Shown here: piece after piece, positions 46,290 through 57,784 of the stretch
Layout: the number at the start of each line of letters is the position of its first letter
Numbering within the stretch: the first letter of the stretch is position 1
Assembly: GCF_030704535.1 (NCBI RefSeq)
Contig: NC_081812.1
Span: 16,589,001-16,653,000, forward strand
DNA from: Vitis vinifera
Taxonomy: Eukaryota; Streptophyta; Magnoliopsida; Vitales; Vitaceae
Direction: 5' to 3'
Length of the DNA: 64,000 bases
Program-made: the position numbers and the translations under genes
The notes under the pieces: generated by a model
The model's database searches: none
What the model saw: the letters and a program-made list of their open reading frames with translations, nothing else
What the model was told of the DNA's origin: nothing

Positions 46290-49200
46290 TCATTGTAAGT
46301 AGGTGATCCCCCAAGTTCTAGCAGAAGCCATTAGACCCAGAATTGAGCCCTGTGATGGAGGCCTAATAGCTTTTCTCAAAATCTCAAAAGATTCTGATCC
46401 AGTTAGGGGCGCTGATGCTTCTCCAGTCGCTTTTGAAATCAATTCTGAACCCTCCATAGGACTGTTGTTGTCTTTCCCTTTTGTCTCAGTACTAAGAAAA
46501 CCCATCGCTTCTCCAGTTGCTTTTGAAGTCAATTCTGAACCCTCAATGTGACTGTCATTGTCTTTCCCTTTTCTCTCAGTATTCTGAAAATCTGTCGAGG
46601 GCTTTCTCTTGCTTAACCCTCGAAGCAGAAGCTTGCTAGGTTTGAAGAATGGCGATGTCTCTGCCTTTGCAGGGATAACTTGCTGCCCCTGGGAAACGCC
46701 TGATGTCGTGACAGCTGTTTCAATAGGAGTGCTTGAGACGGGCAGCAAATATGGAATTGAAATGCTCTCGTGGGCAGTCACCCCAACCCTAGTGATTGGC
46801 AAAAACTGATTCGTCAAGTCATCCATATATAATAAATCATCGACACGAACCAAAATGTCAGCTGCCAAGCTCTCCAAAACTCTTGAGTAGCTTTCTAAAA
46901 TGGATTTCCCAATATCCTGAAGAACAGGGGAAACTTGGTCGGTTGAGTATATACATGGAAAACAAAATGCAGTGATAACTGAAGTTTTGAATAAGATTAA
47001 ACCAAACCTTGTTGAACTGGACTTTACTCATCTCTAAGGTGGTCTGTGGGAGGCCAGGGAACCTCTGCTTAATGCAAAACAAGAGGCTCTCGGCCCTTTC
47101 TGCTATTGACTCTGTCTTGTCTGCATCAGCCATCAGCTCCTTCTCTGCTTTCCATGATTGCCTCGAAGTGGGTTGACTTTTAATACTAACGGGTTTTGGG
47201 TAGTGTCTTTGATGCCACACAATTATTGAGGCCTCCACTCTGTTGGCAACCTCAAGAGCTTGTTCAGAGGTGAAATCAAGATGGCTAAGGACACATTCAG
47301 GGGAAAACTGGTCTGACGTAATATATCGATAAATAAGATCACCCAAGCTAGCTCTTACATTCTGAAATCAAGAACAAGCAAGATAACAACGACAGTGGAA
47401 ATCAATAACAAATATCTTTCAATTACATAAAAATAATATTTTGCAGCATTCTAGTACCTTTGGAAGAGCTTCCAAATACGGCTCTGGGACTTCCATTTCA
47501 GCTAAAGTAGTGCTGTTGATGGCCCGGACAGCTTTTCGTATTTGATTAGTGAAATCGCGTTTCTGCTGCAAGTGCTTCCTTGAATTTTCAGAGAGGCCAG
47601 TGGGAGGGACATGAGGCACAGGTAGCCAGCATTTTTCCTCTTGGTGATGTAGATGTCCTGGGGAAGAGGATGAGCCATCTGCTTTAGGGGATAGGATCCC
47701 CTGGTTGACATACCAGAACTCTGTATCTTCAAAACTATCTAATGTTTCCTGGGAAATGGGTTATGAGTTAAAGAGGGACCTCTTGAAACTATAGGAAATC
47801 TACTGCGAGACAATTATTTCTGAACCTTACAATAAGCATGTCATCTAATTTACGCAGAGCTGGGAGATTAGCATAAAGATCTGCTCGGAGCCTGCAAGTC
47901 ATGACCTGAATCACAGCAAAGTAAAAGAAAAAGGAATAAAAAAACCGAGGGGTGAAACAAATCTCAAAAATTAAGTAATCCCTTCCATTGTTGTAAGCGC
48001 AGGAGCTTTCATGCAAACAAGGTTAATTCAAGAGATAAAATAATCACAAATACGATACAAGGTTTTAAGATGATTCGATCTATCATGAAATAAAATCATT
48101 CCACTATATAATAAAAAATATTATTAAGGATAAAACCAATTACAACTATTGAATTCTTGAAACATAACATGATTTCCCACTCTTTATATTCATACTCCCT
48201 TGTCTCTCTCTCCATTTCCAATAACTTTCTTTATTCTTCAAGAAAATCTAATATTAAGTTAAAAATATTATTTTATTATTTTTTATTTATTAATTAAATA
48301 TTTTTATTTAACAAAAAAACTCTCAAAAAATATTCTTTTCAAATAAAATTGTAAAGTTATTATTATCCATTTATTTCATTTTCCATTCCCATCTCATAAT
48401 ATAAAATACTGAAATGAAAATCAATAAAAATTCCAACTTTACATTCCATTCAAATGAGAATTGGAATTATTAGATTTTTTCTTATTTAAGTATAAATAAA
48501 AATAAAAACAAAATATTCATTTTCAATCTTCACCCCTATGTATCAAACATTAAATAATAGTCATGTATCTTAAATAGAAATGAAAAAAAAATCATTTTTA
48601 TGGAAACCAAAATCTTCTCTTGTAAGGATTTTGAATCCTCGTTTCGACTTATCCAAAAAACCTAGATTTTCTTAAAATGGGGAGAGGAATAAAAAAAAAA
48701 ATCATTAGTATAGAAATCAAAATTTGCATTCCCCTTTCCCACATGGTAATATAATTCATCTTCATTCTCGATGAAATAATGTTTTTTCCTTAAAAACTAA
48801 AATTTTCATTCTTCTTTTTTTTATATGGTATAGTGGTTCACCTTCGATTATTAAGATGAAAATGGAAATAAATCATAATATCATCTAGAAAAGATAAATA
48901 AAAATTTTAATTTGAGTGAAATTTAATTTTTATACTAATAAATTTTTTGTTTTCATTCTTTATTCGAAAGTTCCAAACGTGACCTTCACGCCATATCTTC
49001 TTACAAACCATCCTAAGGGTGTTGAACTTTGAAAATTAAATTAGAATTAGATTCTACCTCACCCTCGCTTCCATCAGGAAATTTCTGCCAAGCGGGTGTG
49101 AACTCAACAATGTGATCACTGACAGAAAGAAGCCATTCCTTGTCTCTTCGCCACATCGCCTTCTTCATTGGATCTAAAGGTTCCAATTTCCAGATTTTCC

Positions 49201-50354
49201 CAAACAGGGTAGCTACACATGGGAAAAGAAAGAAAAATAATCTATGTTTAATTAGAAAAAAAAAATTGAAGAAAAATGCACAAAAAAGAAAATCGGGAGA
49301 AAAAGTTTAGAAATTTTTTTTAAAAAAATTAAATTTAAAATTAATAAATTATTTTTATATATTAATGAAATTTAATTTAGTTATTTTAATTGAAATATAT
49401 AAACATTAAATAATTTAAAATTATAAAAGTTTTCTTTAATTTTAAATTATATTTGATTTTTTTTTTATCCCTTTGAAGTAACACAATCATTTTAGCTTTT
49501 TTTTTTTTTTTTTTTTTTTGTACTTTATGCTTTCCTGAGACCAAAACATAACTATTAGAAAAAAAAAAAGTGATTCGTAATTTTCTATTCTTTCATTAAC
49601 CAACCATTGTAATTAGTAGAGAGAAAAGCAAATGGGACCCCAAACTCCTATCATCCAAACATGTAGCATACCATAGAGATTTGTAATGCCCTTAGAAATA
49701 GCCAATGCTGTGCAAACCCCAATTCCACGCCCTGACATGTCTTCTCCAAGCAGCAATCTTGAAAATCTTGCCTTCATCATCTCAACCTCTACCGAAACGC
49801 CAACAACAACCACGACCAAATATTCAGACATATTACATATATATATATCAGCGCCACATAATAAAGAGAAGAAAAAAAGATACGTAACCTGAAATTTCTG
49901 AACAGTGTTTCTCAAATTTCATCTCATGCAAATGGGGTTTCTCTGCACCATGAATATCATCAGAACGGACAAAATGTGATTCCTCAACTTTCTGAAGAGG
50001 CCAGTCCAACGGAAGAGAGGAAGACGAATGCCTCGGGCTACGGTGACTCTCTTCCTCATTAGACGTCCCCTTCCGGGTTGGAGAACCAGACCACGAACGA
50101 CTCTCCTTAGTTCCATCTTCATGATTACCAAACTCAAGTTTCCACTGTTGGATCACGTTACCTTTCTCTATCGAACCGTCCATTTTATCCCCACCTTCTT
50201 CAATAAACCCAGGCGATTCACTAATAGCAGAATTTGTAAGTACCACACCAGAAGAACAAAGCCTCCTCACCGAAAAAACATTTGAAAACCGCGTTCTGTG
50301 ATGCAGAGTTCGAAAAATTTTCGACACCCAGAAACTACTCAATAAGGACAACAT
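46290..50354 (-). CDS. ROPGEF: RopGEF (PRONE domain), diverged copy B
   Basis: Seven exons on the minus strand: 50354-49889, 49788-49672, 49212-49058, 47905-47831, 47748-47458, 47361-47008, 46916-46290; 694 residues, frame kept. Exons 2-5 equal those of copy A in length (117, 155, 75, 291), exon 6 is one codon shorter. The PRONE domain spans about 150-520 ([59 protein letters not shown]). Compared with A, several conserved PRONE positions differ: the WW motif reads EEKCWLPVP (Cys311 for Trp), WRRDKEWLL for WRREMEWLL, and SKGITNLY for SNAITNLC. The C-tail is longer through a 30-codon internal duplication. Introns 3 and 4 (on the minus strand: 49671-49213... see coordinates) are enlarged, one of them by a MITE. 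The frame is open throughout, so the gene may be expressed, but exchange activity is doubtful. The first ATG (50354) precedes a segment shared with A. Confidence 0.85.
46413..46592 (-). repeat. In-frame 90-bp duplication in RopGEF-B C-terminal tail
   Basis: Two adjacent units of about 90 bases encode similar 30-residue blocks (KGKDND/N, EGSEL, SKATGEA in each). Differences are scattered between units, so it is not brand new. It accounts for much of the extra length of the copy B tail relative to copy A. Confidence 0.85.
47906..49057. other. Enlarged AT-rich intron of RopGEF-B
   Basis: This intron separates the 155-base and 75-base exons and measures 1152 bases, against 389 in copy A. The extra DNA (about 48050-48990) is AT-rich with repeated AAAAAAATCATT and AAACCAAAATC-like words and is probably repeat-derived, but no clean element ends were found. 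Confidence 0.5.
49240..49553. mobile_element. Degenerate MITE in RopGEF-B intron
   Basis: The left end (TCTATGTTTAATTAG) and right end (TGAGACCAAAACATAACT) are decayed inverted complements and resemble the termini of the MITE at 2479-2805. The AT-rich core includes a T-run of about 23. Inserted between the 117- and 155-base exons; the corresponding intron of copy A lacks it, so it arrived after the gene duplication. Confidence 0.5.
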
Positions 50355-51936
50355 GATGGGTTATTGGAATTCCTCAACTTCACCAGTGGCAGGGGCAGAT
50401 TGGGATATTGCGTGTTCTGGGTCTTCTCGTCCCTAGACTGTATGTCGATCAAAGCTCGCTCCATAAGATTCCAGTCTGAACCCTGCCTGGTTTTGAAGAG
50501 GCAAATAAAGAAAATCGGGAAGAAATGGTGAAAATTCTATAGGAGAGCTTTGTGATATGACAAGACTGCAATAAAGTTTCCAGCCACAATTTAGTGTGAG
50601 AGAAAGGACTCATCACCTTTGCACCTTGTCTCCTTGTTTTTACTTAAAACGGGGTCACAGGTATCATTAGCGTATTGAATATTATCAATTTTTAAAAATA
50701 TATATGTAGAGAGAGAGAGAGAAGTACATGGGAACATTGTAAATGGCAAACCTGTGATTAATTATATCCCCCAATTAATTACTGAAACTTCTAAATATCC
50801 ATCTTCCCATCATTTCCTACCCTTATTTATATTATTTTATTTTTAAAAGTAAAAGCACATGTGAAATTCATCCATGGTAGTTGGTTTTGGAAGTCCAATT
50901 CTGTCATAAACTTGGTCAGAGAGGATTAATATGATCAAAGCCAACATTGATATTCATATGGACAACCGCAAATTTGGAGTGTCTTTGCTCCATGGTCCGA
51001 GTTTCATGCTATACGCGGTGAAGTAAAATTCTAAACGAAGTCAAAAATGAAAAACTTCAAATAAATAAAATCCAATTAGTGGTTCTGGATATGGAACCCG
51101 TTAGCTGCAGAAGACCAACCGATGGGAAGAACTGTGTTACCGTGCCTTGGTTTCATAAGAATGCCAATGCAAAAAGTCATGGAAAACCGAAGCATAAGCT
51201 TATTTACTACAACATTTTCTTCATTCTAATGTTCTGTAGCGTGGTAAAATGACAACTCCTTGCAAGTCGGAGATCTCCCCTTCTCCTATGTATTGGGTGG
51301 ACCCATTTGAAGTCTAGCCCTCCCCAGATGATTTTCTATCAGCTTTTTAACTTTTTATGCAATGTAAAGTCCAGCTCATCATCCAAGTGGTGGTTTCTAC
51401 GTGACTGGGCAAAAGTTCTTGGAATCATATGTCACCTCCTGAGTTATTTGAATTTGAAAATAATCAACAAAAAAAACTTTAAGCTTGAAAGGAATGAATT
51501 TTGAAATTTTCTTCTAATAAAAAAATTTACCATGTTATTATTTGTAGAGTGAGAAAGTATAAATGGGTAGTTGGTATGCTTATTTAGTAGATAGCAGACA
51601 TGGAATACTTTCTAGAGGTCCAGAAGAAATTAAAGTAGAAATTGAGCTTTAATAGACGGAAGAGGTGGGGTGAGAGTGTCCTTTGCCTACAAAATGTTTT
51701 TTTTTATTTTTAATATTTAATAAAATTTAAAATATATTTTTAAAAATAATTTATAATATAAAAAATAGTTTTTTAAAAAATATCTAATAGGTAATTTCTT
51801 TAAAATATTATCATAAAAAACACTTCGCTTAAAAATATTACAAATAAAAATATTATCAGATGCACAATTAGTTGACATTAATATTTTTTATTTAGGTAAT
51901 AATTTTATTTATTTCTTGCAAGCATATTTATTTCTT
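50355..51936. other. Upstream region of RopGEF-B and intergenic DNA
   Basis: The first ~350 bases should hold the leader and promoter of copy B. A GA run lies near 50707-50723. No further gene. Confidence 0.45.
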
Positions 51937-53053
51937 AAATTTTATTTTTCTCAAGATAATTTTGTAGTTTATTACACTCAAATTGATCAAATTTAATGTC
52001 AATACGTAAAGTCCAGGAGTATATAGCAATTATCCATAAGTATCATTTAAAAAAAATGTGTGTATTTTCCGTAATTAGTTTGTAATGGAAGGTGTCATAA
52101 TAATAAAGATATTGAATAACGACATAAATATAATATTAATAATAATATCAACTATCTTTATAATAATAGGTATAATATTAATAAAAATAATACTAGTACT
52201 ATCAATAATATTAATAATGATATGAATAATATAATATTAATCTCTCATAAACAATAATATTAAAAATAGCATAAATATTTAACTATAATAATATAATATT
52301 TAATTATTAATATTTAATCCGTCTTTTTCTTTCCTTCTTTTTCACCTACCGGCCGCCTTGGTTGAAATTGTCAACTACCCACCCCCACATAACAATTGAC
52401 GTTAGATTATTATATCAAATTATCAATATTGAGAGGTTTTTAGAATTTAAATGTTTTTTTAAAATTTAACGTTCACATCTGGATTTTTTTGTAAAAAAAA
52501 ATAAAAATAAAAGATGAATAGGTTGATAAGATTTCATGAAATTCAAAATTCATTTTTTGAATTAAATTGATTAAAAATAAAATAGAGATAATCATCCTAA
52601 CTCAAGATATAAAGATTTTTCATAGATATTAATATGAATTATAATTTTTATTTTTATTTTATAAAAAAAAAAAAGTGAGGGATATTGTATTAGCAAACTA
52701 TTTAGGACAAAAAATAAGAAATTTAAAAAAAATGATAATGAAATTGGCTCTTTTCTTTTTAATAAAAAAAATAAGAATCTTGACAATTTTTTTAAATAAA
52801 AAATATTTGAAAGATATTTAGAAAAAAAAAAAAAATACATATTGGTAGTGCACATTGTGAATGTTCAACCGTTGTTATCTTTTGTGGTGAATATAAAGTA
52901 AAATTTTTGTGTCAGGCATCTACCAAACCGTCATAATTAATTGTTAACCTGGAATATTGACTGAAAATTAATGTTTACCTTAATAGATAAGTAAAGTGGG
53001 GTGACATCATCACTTAGGTCACTTCTGGAGGGCTGCTCCTGTAATTAATATTA
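51937..53053. repeat. 1.1-kb upstream block of the GSTU gene, copy 1 of a duplication
   Basis: Nearly identical, in the same orientation, to 61090-62204 (1117 and 1115 bases, offset about 9.15 kb), with only scattered single differences and homopolymer length changes by eye. It ends 20 bases before the TATA box of the GSTU gene and includes a TGACATCATCAC word (53002-53013) reminiscent of TGA/bZIP sites. Confidence 0.95.
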
Positions 53054-53072
53054 TACGCCTCTCAGAAGGCTC

Positions 53073-53078
53073 TATATA
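53073..53078 (+). promoter_or_regulatory. TATA box of the GSTU gene
   Basis: CTATATACA lies about 140 bases before the ATG at 53217, predicting a leader of around 110 nt. An in-frame upstream ATG at 53154 would add 21 residues not seen in the family. Confidence 0.6.
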
Positions 53079-53216
53079 CATACTATTAATTTGGCCATTG
53101 ACCGATGGACAATATGATAAAGGGTCAAGAGCAGTAATGAAACCCTGAAGCACTTGGATAGACCTTATAAGAAGCCATCAAATGGAGCAGAGGAACCAAG
53201 CTTAGATAGTGATAAA

Positions 53217-54007
53217 ATGGCTGAAGAAGTGAAGCTAATTGGGATGTGGGGAAGCCCATTTAGTCGCAGAGTAGAGATTGCTCTGAAACTGAAAGGAGTC
53301 CAGTATGAGTACATTGATGTTGATCTCACTAACAAGAGCCCTTTGCTTCTCAAGTCTAACCCTGTTCACAAGAAGGTCCCTGTGCTCTTGCACAACGGGA
53401 AGCCCATCGCGGAATCACTCGTTATTCTCGAGTACATCGACGAGACCTGGAAAGCCAATCCTATCTTGCCTCAGCACCCTTATGACAGAGCCATGGCACG
53501 CTTCTGGGCTAAGTACATAGATGAAAAGGTATAATACCATTTTTCCCATGCCCTTTTTTTTTCCCCCCGCAGAGCATTCTTGAGTCAAATGATTTTTTCC
53601 TAGGCCTGCAACCCCTATTTCACTTAGAAACTAATTGAATCTATTGTGTTTAGTGCTTGCCTGCACTGTGGAACGCTTGTTGGTGCGAAAAGAAGGACCG
53701 AGAGAAGGCCGTGGAAGAAGCAAACGTGGGCCTGGAAACGCTAGAAAATGAGCTCAAGGATAAGAAGTTCTTTGGAGGAGAGAGTATCGGATTTGTAGAT
53801 ATCGCTGCCAATTTCATAGGCTTTTGGGTTGGAGTTCTTGAGGAAGTGGTTGGAGTGGAATTGCTGACAATTGACAAATTTCCAATATTATGCAAATGGA
53901 GAGATGAGTACGTCGGGTGCAGTGGGATCAAGGAAAATCTGCCTTCCAAAGAAAAGCTAGGGGCCTATTTTCGGACCCGGGTTGAAAGCGCCAGTCAATC
54001 CGAATGA
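53217..54007 (+). CDS. GSTU: Tau-class glutathione S-transferase
   Basis: Two exons, 53217-53528 and 53654-54007, with a phase-0 intron of 125 bases at the position typical of Tau GSTs; 221 residues, the normal length. The N-terminal thioredoxin-like domain (about 1-80) has [18 protein letters not shown] with catalytic Ser13, [12 protein letters not shown] (cis-Pro region) and the glutathione-binding pair Glu66-Ser67 in [14 protein letters not shown]. The C-terminal helical domain (about 90-221) binds the hydrophobic substrate. It conjugates glutathione to electrophiles in the cytosol; Tau GSTs serve in xenobiotic and stress detoxification. The ATG at 53217 is chosen because MAEEVKLIG is the family start; an upstream in-frame ATG (53154) exists. 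It is the one intact member of a local cluster that also has a pseudogene (57.6-60.6 kb) and a copied promoter block (61.1-62.2 kb). Confidence 0.95.
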
Positions 54008-55329
54008 ATGGTTTGTGGATGAGGTTATGCGGACTGCTGCTCATGGACATGAGTAACTTGAAAGAAAACCAGCCTTCTGTATGTTTGTGTAATGCGTTAT
54101 GCTTCTGCTTTTCTAGTATGTTGTATACTTGTTTTGGCATGTAATAAGGAGTCGATTGCCGTGGTTTGTCGTTTTGGATGAACCGGCAAACGTGTTAGAC
54201 TATATGGTCTGTACACCTTTTCCACTCCTCGCTTTGTGAGAATAAAGGATGTTGAGTCAAACATTGACAGTGTGAACTTGAACATGGAAACAATAAAGCC
54301 CGTCACTCTTGCTTTGTGTGCGGCTCAGAAGCTGAACATGTAGTCCAGGAGCCGTGATTCAACTCTCTTACTAACAAAAAGACAACATATACCCCCTCAA
54401 TCGGTCATTAATGACATATTTATTTTCTTTATTCATTATGTCATCATGCTATTCCTTCACTTTTTCCTTCTCAAGTGGATTAAGCAGAGACCTTGGAAAA
54501 ATTAATCCTTTTGAGGAGGCAGAAGTAGGCATGTTTGCATGTGATTAAGAATAAACATCGGCCATGGAGAATGAACATTGTTACATGACCTAGCCATGAA
54601 TATATACTAAAACATAAAGAGCTAGGAATTCCCAACTCCACCTCGGGTAGATTTGGTGTGGATTGAACATACTATAGACGAGATACGAGTTAGCCTGCCA
54701 TCCTGTCCAATCTAATTAAGTTGCAGCTAGTCTTAAAAAGAACCAATTTCCTTCTAAATATTCATTTAGGAACTGGGAAGGATACCTTTCATAAACATGT
54801 CATAACACACTTGACAACCCGGGACTACTATGGTAGATTATGCATTAATAGGGCCTCTTTTTCTTCCTTTTTCACTTTTCTGGAAGTGTACACCAACAAC
54901 TGTGCCTGGGGGATGATATCGATTGACGAATTTATAAGTATAAAACACCTAAGGTTGTTCTATGGTACCCAATCTCTATTTTGGGATACCTACCCACATT
55001 TGACCCCAATAAAAAGATGACATGTGTAAAGTACATATCATTAAAAAATTTATAAAAACTTATCAAATCGGTAAAGATAATTTGTTGGTGAGAAATAATC
55101 ACATGCATTTCATCTATATATAAATATTATAACTTTTTTATAATTTATTATTAAATATCAAATATAATTTGTTATTTAATGCATTACCTAACTCTATCTA
55201 AAAAAAGAAAATCCTACCAACTATTCTTATACTCTCATTATTCATATATAAAAAAAAAGATAGTAATTTAATATGAAAATTAAATAATTTCAACTACCAA
55301 ATTACAAAATATGTAAGACGTATTTTGAT
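54008..55329. other. 3' flank of GSTU and intergenic DNA
   Basis: The 3' UTR probably ends near 54250-54300 (AATAAAGG at 54241, AATAAAGCC at 54292). Beyond that there is no recognised gene. Confidence 0.5.
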
Positions 55330-55820
55330 GAATCAAATTTCAAGATCAAGTTTAAAACTTTTTTAGAGAGAAAAATTAAAATTTGTATTATATGAAGAAG
55401 ATGAAGGATTTCAAGTGATTACAAGTGTCAAAAATAATATTTGATATTTTTTTTATCCAAATATAATTGTTGTAGAAAGAAATGTGATGTTAAATAACGA
55501 TTTTAGAATTTTTTATGAGTTTATTATAAAATTTTGTTATCAAATTGTTACTAATATTTTTATATAATTATTTTTTTTTTGTTCATAGATTAAATTTGAA
55601 GATGAAGCTTTATATGTCTTGAAGGATGTCAAGTGATTACAAGTGTTAAAAGGTAACCTTTGATTTTTTTTTCCATTTACATATAACTATTGTAGGTAGA
55701 AATGTCATGTTAAATGACATTTAAATATGTAATGATTTATAACATCTAGATTTTTTAATTTTTTTTAGTTATTATTAATCAAATTGAGAGCATTTAGTCA
55801 TTTGTTATGAAATTGTCATC
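55330..55820. repeat. Imperfect direct repeat, spacing about 220 bp
   Basis: A block with GAAGGAT.TCAAGTGATTAC, AAGTGT.AAAA and GTAG..AGAAATGT.ATGTTAAAT occurs from about 55395 and again from about 55618. A weaker relative (AAGGATTTCAAGTGATT) lies near 63633. It directly precedes the 21-bp minisatellite. Confidence 0.65.
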
Positions 55821-55835
55821 AATATTTTGTAAGAT

Positions 55836-56370
55836 AAGGGTACAAACTTTTTAAGAGATGGTACAAACTTTAGTACAAACATTGTAAGAGAGGATACGAA
55901 CATTATAAGATAATATACGAACTTTCTAAGAGATGGTACGAAGTTTACAAGAGATTGTACGAACTTTGTAAGAGATGGTACGAACTTTCTAAGAAAATAT
56001 ATGAACTTTATAAGAGATGGTATGAACTTTGTAAGAGAAGGTACGAACTTTGTAAGAGAATGTACGAACTTTCTAAGACAATGTACGAACGTGGTAAAAG
56101 AGGATACGAACTTTGTAAGAAATGGTACAAACTTTCTAAGAGATGGTACGAACTTTTTGAAGAGATTGTACGAACTTTCTAAGATAGTGTACAAACTTTG
56201 TAAAAGATGGTACGAACTTTGTAAGAGATGGTACGAACTTTCTAAGAAATTGTACGAACTTTCTAAGAGATAGTATGAACTTTGTAAAAGATGGTACGAA
56301 CTTTGTAAAAGAGGGTACGAACTTTTTAAGAGATGGTACGAATTTTATAAGAGAGTGTACGAACTTTGAA
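55836..56370. repeat. 21-bp minisatellite, about 25 copies
   Basis: Tandem array with unit close to GGTACGAACTTTGTAAGAGA plus T (21 bases); units vary at a few positions (TGT/TCT, GATGG/AATTG, GTAC/GTAT). As 21 is a multiple of three and stops are rare in the unit, frames stay open on both strands and give artificial heptad-like repeats (for example KFVPSLT on the minus strand). I regard it as non-coding satellite DNA. Confidence 0.93.
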
Positions 56371-57569
56371 AATATAATATTTTACAATTACGTAGTGTTT
56401 TAATTTTTTAATTTTCTTGAAAATAGTTTCCATCATTTCTATGCTTGATTAGTATCAATAAACAATATTATTTGCATTTTTAAGTGGAAAAAATTGAAAA
56501 AATTTTAAATTTCAGGATATGGAGAATATGATGTAGGGTATGAAGAATGTATGGATTTCTCATAATCTTCATACCTTTTCTCACATGTTTTGTATCCTCT
56601 CTAATTTTTTAGTGTTTTAATTTTCTAATTTTTTTTAGGATAATTTACATTATTTCCAATTTTAAAATTTTAAAATTCTTTTTTTTGTAACAATTCTATC
56701 AATAATAACTCAAATAATATTATTAAACTATGTTATTGTTATTTCAAGTTAAAAACTAAATATGAAATTTTAAAAATATAAATAATTTAGGGTACAAAAA
56801 ATATGAGAACAGTACGAAAAATGTGATAAATACATGTTTGGCACTTTCATCACATTTTTTATATTGATTTTTAGTTTTAAAATTTTTGAAATTAAAAATT
56901 TATTTTCGAAAATACTATCATTAGTAACTCAAAAGAGTATTAGTAATTTATTTTATCTAATTTAACTTTAAAAACCTTAAATTCAAAAAATGTAAAATTT
57001 GGAGAGTACATAAAAAAATTAGGACAATCTAATTACCTAAGTTTTACATATGATTATCAAAATGTTGAATTTTAATTAAAATACTCATTTTATATTAAAA
57101 TATTATCATATTCATTTTTATGTTGAATTTAAATCTTTAATAATTTGTTAAAAATAAAATAATGTAATTATGATATATGATGATTTTTTTTTTTTGCTAA
57201 TAAATATGTTTTCAAATTTTATATCATTTTTATTTTTATTTTTTTCCAATTCTATTTTTATCTCATATTTATTTTATTTAAACCAAAAATTGTTAAGAAT
57301 GGAGGAAGAAAGAAGGTCATGATTCTTCTCTTAACTGGTTAAGAGGAATTTTTATTTCAAATTTAAAATAGATGGCCAAGATGTAATATTGAACATCAAT
57401 GGCTTAGAAAAACTTTTCGGTAGGTACCGAAGAGGTACCCTAGAATTTTCCAACACCTGGAGGCTTATTTGCCAAGTAATCCTATAATTGTCCCTCCGTA
57501 AGAAGGCGCGAACTTGAAAGAAGAACCAAATGTAAAAGCAGAACCACATACTCTTTTAATGTGGAAATA
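56371..57569. other. AT-rich intergenic DNA
   Basis: Holds scattered GTACGAAAAATGTG-like words related to the minisatellite near 56810, then AT-rich DNA. Around 57340-57540 composition rises but no gene is recognised. Confidence 0.4.
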
Positions 57570-57784
57570 GAGAAGTTGGGACCAAGTGAAGCTCATTGTG
57601 ATGTGGGAAAACCCTTTGAAACTAAAATGAGTCTGGTATGATTACAATGAAGAAGATCTCAATAATAAGAGTTTGTTGCTTCTCTAGTCGCTCTACATGC
57701 TCCCACACAACATAAAGCCCATTGTGGATTGTTAACTTGTAATGCATAGAAGAACTTAGAAAGCGGCGATCTATGGCACGTTTC

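Noticed and set aside
52592-52855. 87-codon minus-strand frame upstream of GSTU
   Set aside because: Pure T/A-run composition (Phe, Leu, Lys, Ile). The near-identical copy at 61.8 kb does not keep the frame as a coding sequence would.
53154-53216. Upstream in-frame ATG extending the GSTU protein by 21 residues
   Set aside because: Tau GSTs begin with the MAEEVKL-type start just before the thioredoxin fold; the extension has no family counterpart.
55805-56273. Repeat proteins of up to 129 residues on both strands
   Set aside because: Produced by the 21-bp period of a minisatellite; the heptad pattern follows from the DNA repeat and no start context or domain supports coding.
55836-56370. CRISPR-like array
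   Set aside because: Contiguous 21-bp tandem units without spacers in a plant nuclear sequence.
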